A DNA stretch of 13,988 nt from NCBI GenBank assembly GCA_003554565.1, contig PWGR01000124.1, positions 1-13,988 of the forward strand, given 5' to 3'. Shown here one piece after another: positions 1 through 7,240 of this stretch. Each line of letters starts with the position of its first letter. Positions within the stretch are counted from its first letter, which is position 1. The position numbers and the translations under genes are program-made. The stretch comes from Clostridia bacterium (lineage in GTDB: Bacteria > Bacillota > Sulfobacillia > SLMV01). A model generated the notes under the pieces. It saw only the letters and a program-made list of their open reading frames with translations. It was not told the origin of the DNA and did not search any database.

Positions 1-1
1 C

Positions 2-118
2 GAGCTGGGCTGGTTTGAGATCTTCACCCGGTCTGCCGTACGCTTCGGCATCACCGGCGCAATCGCTTTTGGCGGCGGCCTAGCGGCGCATGCGCTCGGT
101 ATCGCGGGAAGGCGGTGA
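2..118 (+). CDS. C-terminal fragment of a convergent unknown gene
   Basis: An open plus-strand frame enters from the left edge and ends at a TGA at 116-118, giving 38 visible residues. The piece contains a glycine- and alanine-rich hydrophobic stretch (roughly residues 16-35) that could be the last membrane segment, and it ends in Gly-Arg-Arg. It runs tail-to-tail into the coiled-coil gene on the other strand, and the two coding ends overlap by 39 bases. In many clostridial genomes a sporulation membrane protein (YlbJ) lies next to coaD, so that is a guess from gene order only. Nothing in these residues identifies the family, and a chance open frame is possible over so short a length. Confidence 0.35.
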   Translation, partial: ELGWFEIFTRSAVRFGITGAIAFGGGLAAHALGIAGRR

Positions 119-610
119 AACCTCTTCCGTCGCAGCGGCCTCCTCTCTGGCCTGCGAATGGTGCGATGTGCGGAGCTCCTTTCTGCTTTCCGCCACCTGG
201 CCCGTCGCCCTCTCCATTATGTCCTGCAGCTGCTGCAGCACTTCGTCCGCATACTTGTGCGCCTCGATCATGATCTTCCGGGACTTATCATCTGCCCGGG
301 CGAGGATGTCCTCCGCCTCTTCCTCGGCCCGTTCCGCGACAGTCGATTCGGCGGTCAGTTCATCCGCATACTCCTTGGCCTCGGTGACCACCCTGTCGGC
401 ATCGGAGCGCGCGCGAGACAGGATCCGGTCCCTTTCCTCAACCAGGGTCTTGGCCTGGCTCAACTCATCAGGCAGGGCGGCCCGCAGTTCATCCAGCAGG
501 GCGAAGATTTCATGTTCACTCACGACGACGCGATCACTGAGTGGGATATGCATTCCCTCCGCGACCGCAGCCTCCAGCTCCTCTATGATACCCCAAAGGT
601 CCTGTTTCAT
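80..610 (-). CDS. coiled-coil protein (clostridial 'ATPase' / F0-b-like family)
   Basis: This is a 176-residue protein of unknown exact role. The ATG at 610 is preceded by GGGAGG with an 8-base spacer. An upstream in-frame ATG at 658 would run back into coaD and lacks this support. The first 45 residues are a compact N-terminal segment rich in hydrophobic and acidic residues. Residues ~45-150 are strongly charged, alanine-rich and almost free of proline, as in a long coiled coil resembling ATP-synthase subunit b or DivIVA-like proteins. A motif of the form Ala-X-X-Tyr-Ala-Asp-Glu-(Leu/Val) occurs twice, at about residues 78-84 and 117-124, so an internal repeat of about 39 residues is likely. 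The tail (150-176) is polar and probably disordered. There is no signal peptide or membrane segment. Proteins like this often sit after coaD in Clostridia and are annotated simply as 'ATPase', although no nucleotide-binding motif is visible here. The stop is TAG. Confidence 0.8.
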   Translation of the reverse strand: MKQDLWGIIEELEAAVAEGMHIPLSDRVVVSEHEIFALLDELRAALPDELSQAKTLVEERDRILSRARSDADRVVTEAKEYADELTAESTVAERAEEEAEDILARADDKSRKIMIEAHKYADEVLQQLQDIMERATGQVAESRKELRTSHHSQAREEAAATEEVSPPSRDTERMRR

Positions 611-633
611 TTTTGCAGCCTCCCAAAACCAGA

Positions 634-1140
634 CTAGATCCCGCTGTCCCCGTTCCACCCCTCGTCCAGTCGCTCTGTAAACGCCTCAACCACGATCTCC
701 GGCACCATTTCGCTTACATCTGCTCCCAGTCCTGCCAGCTCCTTCACTACGCTGGAACTGAGGTAAGAATGCTCGGGTTTGGTCATCATAAAAAGGGTTT
801 CGACGTGGTTGGCTATAGCCCTGTTCATCTGGGCCATCTGGAACTCGTATTCAAAGTCAGATACTGCCCGCAGGCCCTTGATCACCACCTTGATCCCGCG
901 CCTGCGTGCGTAGTCAACCAACAGGCCCTCTCCCCGTTCCACCACCACGTTGGGAAAGGAACGGAGGCTCTCTGTGGCCAGCTGCAGCCTCTTTTCACAA
1001 GGAAAGCAGTGTTTCTTGTTCGGGTTGTCAAAAACGGAGACGACAACTTCATCGAAAACCCTTGCAGTTCGGCCAATGATGTCAATGTGTCCGTATGTGA
1101 TGGGATCAAAACTGCCCGGACACATGGCTCTCTCGTTCAT
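634..1140 (-). CDS. coaD: phosphopantetheine adenylyltransferase
   Basis: CoaD transfers AMP from ATP to 4'-phosphopantetheine, the penultimate step of coenzyme A synthesis, in the cytosol. At 168 residues it has the usual family length. The N-terminal nucleotidyltransferase signature is present: PGSFDP at 8-13, then a TxGH-type motif ending in His18. Lys-Gly-Leu-Arg at 88-91 is followed by the conserved acidic and aromatic block, and the C-terminal triple-serine motif (128-130) forms the other half of the ATP site. The start overlaps the rsmD stop as ATGA (1137-1140), so the two genes are probably translationally coupled. The rsmD-coaD order is very common in Firmicutes. The stop is TAG, which shows that UAG serves as an ordinary terminator in this genome. 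Confidence 0.96.
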   Translation of the reverse strand: MNERAMCPGSFDPITYGHIDIIGRTARVFDEVVVSVFDNPNKKHCFPCEKRLQLATESLRSFPNVVVERGEGLLVDYARRRGIKVVIKGLRAVSDFEYEFQMAQMNRAIANHVETLFMMTKPEHSYLSSSVVKELAGLGADVSEMVPEIVVEAFTERLDEGWNGDSGI

Positions 1141-1727
1141 GAGCGCGATTTCCCTCCCTCGGCGTAGCGCAAAATCGTCACCGCAGTGTCGCCGTATCGG
1201 CGAGCCCGCACGACCTCAACTCCGTCGCAGGGTCGATCCCCCTCGCCGAAGTCCGGGGAGTCCCGAACAGCGCTCTCCACCACCAGCCGCGCACCGGGTT
1301 CGAGGCCGGCTCCAGCCACAAGCAGACGCACTGTTTCTTGGGGAAACCCCAGATCGTAGGGAGGGTCCATAAAGACCAGCGAACAGGAATCCTCTCCGGT
1401 AAATACTGCTTCCCGCAGGAACTGGTTCACGTCTCGCCTCAGGACTCTGCTTTTACGGTGCACTTTCAACTTGTCGATATTTCGCCGGATGATCGCACAT
1501 GCAGACGCCGACGAATCCACAAAAATACAGCTGGCGGCTCCCCGGCTCAGGGCCTCCAGTCCCAGCGCCCCTGTACCGGCGAACAGATCCAGAATGGACG
1601 CCCCCTCCACCGACCCGGCCAGGATATTGAACACTGACTCGCGCACACGGTCAGAGGTTGGACGGACACTGCGCCCATGCGGGCCCGCAAGAGGGAACCC
1701 CCGGAATTCGCCGCCGATGATGCGCAT
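1137..1727 (-). CDS. rsmD: 16S rRNA (guanine966-N2)-methyltransferase
   Basis: RsmD uses S-adenosylmethionine to methylate the N2 of G966 of 16S rRNA in the assembling 30S subunit. The protein has 196 residues, near the family norm. It shows the N-terminal block with RPT-x-DR-x-RE and Phe-Asn (22-34), the SAM-binding motif DLFAGTGALG (47-56), an acidic residue after the next strand (Asp71), and the catalytic DPPY motif (121-124), a variant of the N/D-PPY signature of exocyclic-amine methyltransferases. The ATG at 1727 is preceded by AGGAGAAGG with an 8-base spacer. It heads a small group with coaD and the coiled-coil gene. A 129-base gap separates it from aroQ, so it may have its own promoter, but I cannot point to a convincing one. 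Confidence 0.95.
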   Translation of the reverse strand: MRIIGGEFRGFPLAGPHGRSVRPTSDRVRESVFNILAGSVEGASILDLFAGTGALGLEALSRGAASCIFVDSSASACAIIRRNIDKLKVHRKSRVLRRDVNQFLREAVFTGEDSCSLVFMDPPYDLGFPQETVRLLVAGAGLEPGARLVVESAVRDSPDFGEGDRPCDGVEVVRARRYGDTAVTILRYAEGGKSRS

Positions 1728-1856
1728 GGATTCATCCCTTCTCCTGCGAACATTCCACCTGTTATCATCTTATCCAATACGCGGACGACGTTCCACCTCA
1801 CAGAGCATTCGAGCGAATTCGACACGCGGCGGCAGGCGAGGGAGACCCGCGCGGCG
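1728..1856. other. aroQ-rsmD intergenic gap
   Basis: This 129-base gap separates the end of the aromatic operon from rsmD. It contains a short inverted repeat (ATTCG-AG-CGAAT, 1807-1818) and the rsmD ribosome binding site. No terminator with a T-run and no convincing -35/-10 pair was found. An A+T-richer patch around 1760-1785 is the likeliest place for a weak promoter, but this is a guess. Confidence 0.4.
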
Positions 1857-2300
1857 TCAGGAAGCACTGTCGCGCAGGTATTGGATCAGGGCGGTCAGCG
1901 CCAGTTCGTACGACCGGGCACCGAATCCCCAGATCCCGCCAACACAGACCGGGGCGACCACCGAATCGCGCCGGAAAGGTTCGCGCCGGTGGATGTGACT
2001 GAGATGAACTTCCACTGCTGGTATCTGGACCGCGGCCAGGGCATCCCGTATGGCAATGCTGTAGTGCGTATAGGCACCGGGGTTGATGATTATCCCATCG
2101 GCCTGTTCGCCCGCGCGATGTATCTCATCTATAAGCTCTCCCTCGCCGTTATGCTGGACGCAGTCAATTTCAATCCCGGCGCGATCGCCGGCCTCCCGCA
2201 GTCGATCCTCGATATCCCTGAGCGTCGCTGATCCGTAGTGCCCGGGCTCCCGCGTCCCCAGCAGGTTCAAATTGGGACCATGCAGCACGGCTACTTTCAT
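1857..2300 (-). CDS. aroQ: type II 3-dehydroquinate dehydratase
   Basis: AroQ dehydrates 3-dehydroquinate to 3-dehydroshikimate (third shikimate step) by the trans, enolate route. Type II enzymes form small dodecamers, and the 147 residues match that size. Key residues are visible: the GPNLNLLG N-terminus (8-15), Arg17, the catalytic Tyr22, the Asn73-Pro-Gly-Ala block followed by His79, and the catalytic His99 in the Val-Glu-Val-His segment. The usual Asn after the following Ser is His102 here. The ATG at 2300 has GGGAGG seven bases upstream; a longer in-frame extension to 2507 lies inside aroKB and is rejected. It is the last gene of the aromatic operon, 46 bases after aroKB, and the only one in the set not overlapping its upstream neighbour. 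A hairpin lies just before its ribosome binding site. Confidence 0.96.
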   Translation of the reverse strand: MKVAVLHGPNLNLLGTREPGHYGSATLRDIEDRLREAGDRAGIEIDCVQHNGEGELIDEIHRAGEQADGIIINPGAYTHYSIAIRDALAAVQIPAVEVHLSHIHRREPFRRDSVVAPVCVGGIWGFGARSYELALTALIQYLRDSAS

Positions 2301-2312
2301 CCATACACCTCC

Positions 2313-2327
2313 CATTCCAGTGGAATG
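2313..2327 (-). promoter_or_regulatory. hairpin abutting the aroQ ribosome binding site
   Basis: In the mRNA sense, CAUUCC, a three-base loop and GGAAUG form a perfect six-base-pair stem. Its last bases run straight into the GGGAGG Shine-Dalgarno sequence of aroQ. It could tune aroQ translation or act as a processing site. The stem is short and may have no role. Confidence 0.35.
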
Positions 2328-2346
2328 CAAGAACGCACGCATCCCC

Positions 2347-3942
2347 TCAGAGGTTCTCCAATGCAACCGCAGCAGGCACGTCCTCGGATAGCTGCGGGTC
2401 GCCCGGTGAGCGGAGCAGGATCCAGCGCATCCTGCCGTCCCTCCTCTTCTTGTCATGACGGACTTCTGCCATAATCCGCTCCCGATCCGGTGGGTCGGAC
2501 AGATCATCCAGACACCGCGGCAAGCCGAAGCCCCTCAGCACATTCTCCAGCTCTGTCACCCCTTCGGAAGGAAGTACTCCCAGCCGCCCGGATATCCGCG
2601 CCGCTGCACCCATGCCACAGGCCACGGCAATACCGTGAGCAACGCGGCCACCCGAGGCCGTTTCAAGGGCATGACCCAGGGTGTGTCCGAAGTTGAGCAT
2701 CATCCGCTGCGACTGATCCTTTTCATCACCGCGGACGAAGCCCTCCTTTATCCGGCAGCTGCCGGCAACCACCTCGCGCAGAACCGCAGGATCCCGGTGC
2801 AGGATCTCATCCTGTCGTTTGCAGAGCAGATCCAGATAATCACCCCCGGCGAGAAATCCGTGCTTGATCACCTCCCCGAGCCCACTCAGGAACTCGCGCT
2901 CCGGAAGGGTCCTGAGGGCAGTGACATCGCTGAGCACCAGCCGGGGCTGATGAAATGAGCCCAGCAGGTTCTTGCCCAGCCTGTGGTTGACCCCCACCTT
3001 CCCCCCCACCGAGCTGTCGACCTGGGCGAGCAGGGTGGTCGGGATCTGGACGTAAGGGATACCGCGAAGGAGCACCGCGGCCACAAATCCCCCGACATCC
3101 CCCGGCACGCCCCCACCTAACGCCAGGAGGGTACTGTGACGGTCAATCCCGCTGCACAGCAGGTGATCGGCCGCCTCTTCCACCGTCTGCAGGTCCTTGC
3201 ATTTTTCGCCCCCCCAGAACCTGTAGGTGGCGGTCCGGTAACCGGCCCGGTCGAGGTCATCGCGAACTGCCCGCCCCCACAGCTGCCATACCAGCTCATC
3301 GGAAATGATGGCGATGTTTCTGCCTGACAGCACGCCGGACAGAAAAGAGACGGGGGCCTTGAGCATCCCCTCCCCGACCACTATGCGGTACGGGTCATCG
3401 ACCTGAACCTGCAGCTCCTCTGGTTCTGCAGGAGACCGGCATGACTGACCGGGCGCACAGGTGCGGATAACCCGTTCGGCCACCTCTTTTGGCGTCAGGT
3501 CGGTGGTATCTATCTCCTCTGCGGCCAGGGAATATGCCGGGGCGCGCTCCCGCATGAGGCGCCTCACCTCCGCGGCGCCTTTTCCGGCCAGAAGTGGCCG
3601 TTCGACATCGTCGATGCGCTCGAGCACTGCACCAGGAGATACTGACAGGTGCACCACCGTCGCCCCCCGGCTCAGGTGCCGGCGGTTCTCTTCGTCCAGC
3701 CACGAACCTCCACCGGCAGATATGACCACCTCCTGCAGATCAGCCGTCCGGCGGACAACCTGCCTCTCCCGGGCCCGGAAGGAAGCCTCTCCTTCTGATG
3801 CAAAGATCTCTTGCACCGTGCTCTGGGTCCAATCACACACCATCTCATCTGTGTCTATCACCGGAATCCCCAGCCTCATCCCCAGGATCCGGGCCACCTC
3901 CGTCTTGCCGGCACCCATGAAACCCACCAGAACGACCTTCAC
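2347..3942 (-). CDS. aroKB: fused shikimate kinase / 3-dehydroquinate synthase
   Basis: This is one 531-residue polypeptide with two shikimate-pathway enzymes. Residues 1-~165 are shikimate kinase: Walker A GFMGAGKT (7-14), the Asp-Thr-Asp substrate/metal motif (30-32), Arg56 in the Phe-Arg-x-Arg segment, the Gly-Gly-Gly motif (77-79) and the lid Arg115. After a proline- and glutamate-rich linker (~165-182), residues ~183-531 are 3-dehydroquinate synthase: GGGVPGDVGGF (276-286) for NAD binding, and the expected zinc ligands Glu357, His420 and His436 with the same 16-residue spacing between the histidines as in known enzymes. The two steps are not consecutive in the pathway (AroB is step 2, AroK step 5). 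The start is taken as GTG at 3942, with GGGAGGAGG 7 bases upstream and a GTGA overlap with the aroC stop. The ATG at 3960 would consume this ribosome binding site. A fusion of this order is known from Thermotoga. Confidence 0.95.
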   Translation of the reverse strand: MKVVLVGFMGAGKTEVARILGMRLGIPVIDTDEMVCDWTQSTVQEIFASEGEASFRARERQVVRRTADLQEVVISAGGGSWLDEENRRHLSRGATVVHLSVSPGAVLERIDDVERPLLAGKGAAEVRRLMRERAPAYSLAAEEIDTTDLTPKEVAERVIRTCAPGQSCRSPAEPEELQVQVDDPYRIVVGEGMLKAPVSFLSGVLSGRNIAIISDELVWQLWGRAVRDDLDRAGYRTATYRFWGGEKCKDLQTVEEAADHLLCSGIDRHSTLLALGGGVPGDVGGFVAAVLLRGIPYVQIPTTLLAQVDSSVGGKVGVNHRLGKNLLGSFHQPRLVLSDVTALRTLPEREFLSGLGEVIKHGFLAGGDYLDLLCKRQDEILHRDPAVLREVVAGSCRIKEGFVRGDEKDQSQRMMLNFGHTLGHALETASGGRVAHGIAVACGMGAAARISGRLGVLPSEGVTELENVLRGFGLPRCLDDLSDPPDRERIMAEVRHDKKRRDGRMRWILLRSPGDPQLSEDVPAAVALENL

Positions 3943-5114
3943 CGCAGTTCCTCCTCCCATCCCCGGAGCCCCCGGAGCAGGTGATCAAGGCGGTCGCCGC
4001 CGAATCGTTCGGTAACTGCCGCAGCCAGCTCCAGCGCCACAACCGCTTCGGCCACCACGCCGGCGGCCGGTACGGCGCATACGTCGGCCCGCTCGTGATG
4101 CGCGGGCAACGACTCCCCCGTGCTCAGGTCAATCGAAGGTAGGGGCTTTCCCAGAGTCGCGATGGGCTTCATGCCAGCACGCATGCGAATCTCACAGCCA
4201 TTGGAGACACCGCCCTCCAGTCCACCCGCGTTGTTTGAGGTACGGTGGGGAGACGAACCGGCCTCACCGGGCACGATTGGATCGTGCACCTGCGAGCCGC
4301 GGGCAGCTGCCCCGCTGATGCCATCGCCGATCTCCACAGCCTTTATTCCGGGAATGGACATCAGGGCGCGAGCCAGGCGGCCGTCCAAACGGTCAGACCA
4401 CTGGGCGTAGCTTCCCAGCCCGGGGGGAGCACCAGCGGCCACTACTTCCACGACCCCGCCCAGGGTATCTCCCTCGGCCCGGCAGGTATCTATCAAATCA
4501 ATCATTCGCTTCTCAGCGGCTTCATCCGGGCAGCGGAGCGGGTGTTCGCGCTCGCGGCTGCGCCAGTAATCGTGCATCTCTTCCGGAGTGCTGTCGAGCC
4601 AATCATCGGGAAAACCGCTCGATTGCACCGAGCCCACGGAGCGAACGCAGCCTACTATCCATATCCCCAGTTCCCGCAGGAGGATCATCGCCACTGCACC
4701 GGCAGCCACGCGGGCCGCAGTGTCGCGGGCAGATGCCCGCTCCAGTACATTCCGCAGGTCCGTATGCCCGTACTTGTAGTGGCCGGCAAGATCAGCATGA
4801 CCGGGCCGCGGCCGGACCACCTGCTCCGCCATCCCCGGGCCGGGAGACATGGCTTCCCGCCAGTTGACCCAATCCCGGTTGCGAATCATCAGACCTATTG
4901 GGCTGCCCAGCGTGCGGCAGTGCCGCACCCCGGAGATAATGTTCACCTCATCGCGCTCGATCTGCATCCGGCCCCCGCGTCCGTATCCCAGCTGGCGGCG
5001 GGCCAGTTCCGCATCAATATCATCCGCCTGCAGATTCAGACCGGCGGGGACTCCCTCGATGATGCTGAGGATTGCCCTGCCGTGCGACTCTCCAGCCGTT
5101 GTGTACCTCACCAT
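3939..5114 (-). CDS. aroC: chorismate synthase
   Basis: AroC converts 5-enolpyruvylshikimate-3-phosphate to chorismate using reduced FMN, the last common step before Trp, Phe and Tyr diverge. The 391 residues match the longer bacterial form. Visible signatures are Gly-Glu-Ser-His-Gly with catalytic His11, the arginine-rich substrate region, Pro-Gly-His-Ala-Asp (104-108), the Ser-Ala-Arg-Asp-Thr block (128-132), Asn-Asn-Ala-Gly-Gly (294-298) and the C-terminal Arg-Ala-Asp (342-344) with the second catalytic acid region. The ATG at 5114 has GGGAGG about 8 bases upstream. The longer frame back to 5174 lies inside aroAE and adds residues absent from the family. It overlaps the aroAE end by 7 bases and the aroKB start by 4. 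No flavin reductase domain is fused, so it presumably relies on an external source of reduced flavin. Confidence 0.97.
   Translation of the reverse strand: MVRYTTAGESHGRAILSIIEGVPAGLNLQADDIDAELARRQLGYGRGGRMQIERDEVNIISGVRHCRTLGSPIGLMIRNRDWVNWREAMSPGPGMAEQVVRPRPGHADLAGHYKYGHTDLRNVLERASARDTAARVAAGAVAMILLRELGIWIVGCVRSVGSVQSSGFPDDWLDSTPEEMHDYWRSREREHPLRCPDEAAEKRMIDLIDTCRAEGDTLGGVVEVVAAGAPPGLGSYAQWSDRLDGRLARALMSIPGIKAVEIGDGISGAAARGSQVHDPIVPGEAGSSPHRTSNNAGGLEGGVSNGCEIRMRAGMKPIATLGKPLPSIDLSTGESLPAHHERADVCAVPAAGVVAEAVVALELAAAVTERFGGDRLDHLLRGLRGWEEELR
3950..3958 (-). promoter_or_regulatory. ribosome binding site deciding the aroKB GTG start
   Basis: GGGAGGAGG lies inside the end of aroC, 7 bases before the GTG at 3942. 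An in-frame ATG at 3960 overlaps this element itself and has no good site upstream, so the GTG is preferred. Confidence 0.75.
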
Positions 5115-7240
5115 CGGAGCACCCTCCCCAGTGTTTCCCGCATTTTTTCCACCGGCGCGGACTCGCCCGTCCACAGTTCAAACGCCCTGGCTCCCTGATG
5201 CAGCAGCATCTCTGCCCCGTAAACCACCTCGGCACCGGCGGAGCGCGCGCGGCGCACCAGTGGTGTGACTACAGGTCGGTAAATCATCTCGAAAACCACC
5301 GCCTCGGGATGCAGCTCGCAGTGCTCCGGCAGGGGGCAGTCCACGCCAGCAGTCCCCACAGGAGTGGCCTGGATGACCAGGTCGTACCGCCCCTCCGGGA
5401 TATCCCGGAGCGAGGAGGACTGCACCTTCACGCCGGGTTGACCAGATAAAGCCAGGGCAGCCAGATGAGCGGCCTTCTCCGGTGAGCGATTGGCGATATG
5501 CACCAATCCGGCCCCGGCATCGAGTACGGCAAACAGCGCGGCCCGCGCCGCACCTCCCGCCCCGAGCAGCAGAACTCTCGCGCCAGCAGGATCGCTACCG
5601 GCCTCCCGCAGTGCCCGCGTCACACCGTATGCATCGGTGTTATGCCCGACCAGGGCTCCATTTTCCTCGGTCACCGTATTGACCGCCCCGAGGCGGCGGG
5701 CGGAAGAGGCGAGACGGTCCAGCTCCGCGCGTATGGCCACCTTGTGTGGGCGGGTAACGTTGAACTGGCGGATTCCGAGGGCGCGCAGCCCCTGCACCGC
5801 CGTCCGCAGATCACCGGGACGAACGTCAAAGAGATCATATGACCCCGGCAGGGCGCGGGCACGCAGGGCCGCACGGAGCATTGGCGGCGAGGCGCTCTCA
5901 CTGATATTTTCCCCGAGAAGTCCGAGCCGCAGGTGGGATCGACCGGAATCCGTCCGGGCCCCGAGAGCCTGCATGTCGCGGAAAAACTGCGGGTAAGAGA
6001 CCCGCACTGACGATCCGTCTCCTGCGCGAACGCGCCCGTCCGGGAGACCGGCGAGGGCCAGCGTCATCGCCATGCGGTGATCTCCCCGGGCGTCGGACAC
6101 TGCAGGTGAGGCCGTAAAACCATCAGAACCTTCCACCGAGAGTGTGTCTTTCCTGGTCCAACAGCGAACACCCAGAGCACCGAGTTCTTCCTCAACCGCG
6201 GCCAGACGATCGGTTTCTTTCACCCGGAGTTCACCTACTCCACGGAATGCACTCACCCCGGAAGCATGTGCGGCCAGAAGCGCCAGAACGGGAACCTCAT
6301 CAATCAGGGTGGGGATCATCTCCTCTCCCACTTCAAAGGGCCGCAGGGAGGAACAGCGGGTGTGTATATCAGCGACCGGCTCCCCGGCCCAGCTGCGCCG
6401 GTTGACCACCTGCACATCCGCTCCCATCAGTTCGAGTACGTCGAGCATGCCTGTGCGGGTGGGATTTACGCCGACGTTCCGTAACACAATATCCGACCCG
6501 GGAACCATCAGGGCCGCGGCCATGAGGAACGCAGCGGATGAAAAATCTCCCGGGATGCGGACGCCGCCTGCCGGAGGACAGAGGTGTTCTAGTCCACCCC
6601 CATCCAGCCGCACCCGGCCCCGATTCCAGGTGACCGGCACTCCCCAGTGGTCGAGCATGCGCTCGGTGTGATCACGTGAGACGCCCGGCTCCAGCACCTC
6701 CGTGTCCGAACTGGCGTACAGGCCGGCCAGGAGGATGGCTGATTTGACCTGTGCGCTGGCCACCTCGGTGCAGTGCCTGCCTCCGGCGATGCTCCCATCG
6801 GAAATACTCAGGGGGGCGCCGGCGCCGGAACGCATGCGTATATCCGCCCCCATTCTGTTAAGTGGATCGACGACCCTGCGCATGGGGCGCCGGTTCAGTG
6901 AAGCGTCACCGCTGAGCACAGCGTGAAAATGCTGGCCGCTCAACAGGCCGGCCAAAAGACGCATGGTCGTCCCGGAATTGCCGCAGTCCAGCACGCGGTC
7001 GGGCTCGACCAGATCACCTCCCCGGCCGCAGATTCTGACCTCTGTTCCCCGTCTGTGCACCTGCACCCCCATACGGGCCAGGCAGTGCAGCGTCCTGGCG
7101 CAGTCCTCCCCGGGAGCAAAATTATCTATTGTCCCCTCCGCAGGGGAAAGTGAGGCCAGCATGGCCGCGCGGTGGGAGCACGACTTGTCGCCGGGCACCC
7201 TCACCTCTCCCCTGAGCGGTGCATCTGTACTGAGTCTCAC
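5108..7240 (-). CDS. aroAE: fused EPSP synthase / shikimate dehydrogenase
   Basis: This is a single 710-residue frame with two enzymes. Residues 1-~428 are EPSP synthase (step 6): GDKS (17-20), Gly-Asn-Ser-Gly-Thr-Thr-x-Arg (87-94), Gly-Asp-x-Ser-Leu (111-115), Ala-Gln-Val-Lys-Ser (163-167), Ser-Arg-Asp-His-Thr-Glu (188-193), Asp314-Glu315 and Lys-Glu-Thr-Asp-Arg (341-345). The Ala-Gln-Val-Lys and Arg-Asp-His-Thr motifs are typical of class II enzymes. About 10 linker residues follow. Residues ~438-710 are shikimate dehydrogenase (step 4): Asn-Val-Thr-x-Pro-x-Lys with catalytic Lys500, Asn-Thr-Asp with Asp536, NADP-binding GAGGAA (560-565), Asn-Arg-Ser (584-586) and the C-terminal His-Gln-Gly block. 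The N-terminal shikimate motif keeps both serines (449, 451) but has Glu448 in place of the usual His. The start is GTG in a GTGA overlap with tyrA and has only a weak ribosome site, so coupling is likely. I see no stop or frame change at the junction. Confidence 0.95.
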   Translation of the reverse strand: MRLSTDAPLRGEVRVPGDKSCSHRAAMLASLSPAEGTIDNFAPGEDCARTLHCLARMGVQVHRRGTEVRICGRGGDLVEPDRVLDCGNSGTTMRLLAGLLSGQHFHAVLSGDASLNRRPMRRVVDPLNRMGADIRMRSGAGAPLSISDGSIAGGRHCTEVASAQVKSAILLAGLYASSDTEVLEPGVSRDHTERMLDHWGVPVTWNRGRVRLDGGGLEHLCPPAGGVRIPGDFSSAAFLMAAALMVPGSDIVLRNVGVNPTRTGMLDVLELMGADVQVVNRRSWAGEPVADIHTRCSSLRPFEVGEEMIPTLIDEVPVLALLAAHASGVSAFRGVGELRVKETDRLAAVEEELGALGVRCWTRKDTLSVEGSDGFTASPAVSDARGDHRMAMTLALAGLPDGRVRAGDGSSVRVSYPQFFRDMQALGARTDSGRSHLRLGLLGENISESASPPMLRAALRARALPGSYDLFDVRPGDLRTAVQGLRALGIRQFNVTRPHKVAIRAELDRLASSARRLGAVNTVTEENGALVGHNTDAYGVTRALREAGSDPAGARVLLLGAGGAARAALFAVLDAGAGLVHIANRSPEKAAHLAALALSGQPGVKVQSSSLRDIPEGRYDLVIQATPVGTAGVDCPLPEHCELHPEAVVFEMIYRPVVTPLVRRARSAGAEVVYGAEMLLHQGARAFELWTGESAPVEKMRETLGRVLRW

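Noticed and set aside
1728..1856. Promoter for rsmD
   Set aside because: No -35/-10 pair with acceptable match and spacing could be found by eye, so none is called.
3940..3960. ATG start for aroKB at 3960
   Set aside because: It would place the ribosome binding site inside the coding region and add six Gly-rich residues before the normal shikimate-kinase N-terminus. The GTG at 3942 fits better.
4245..5198. 317-codon plus-strand frame antisense to aroC
   Set aside because: aroC on the other strand is unmistakable. The antisense product has no family features and no ribosome binding site.
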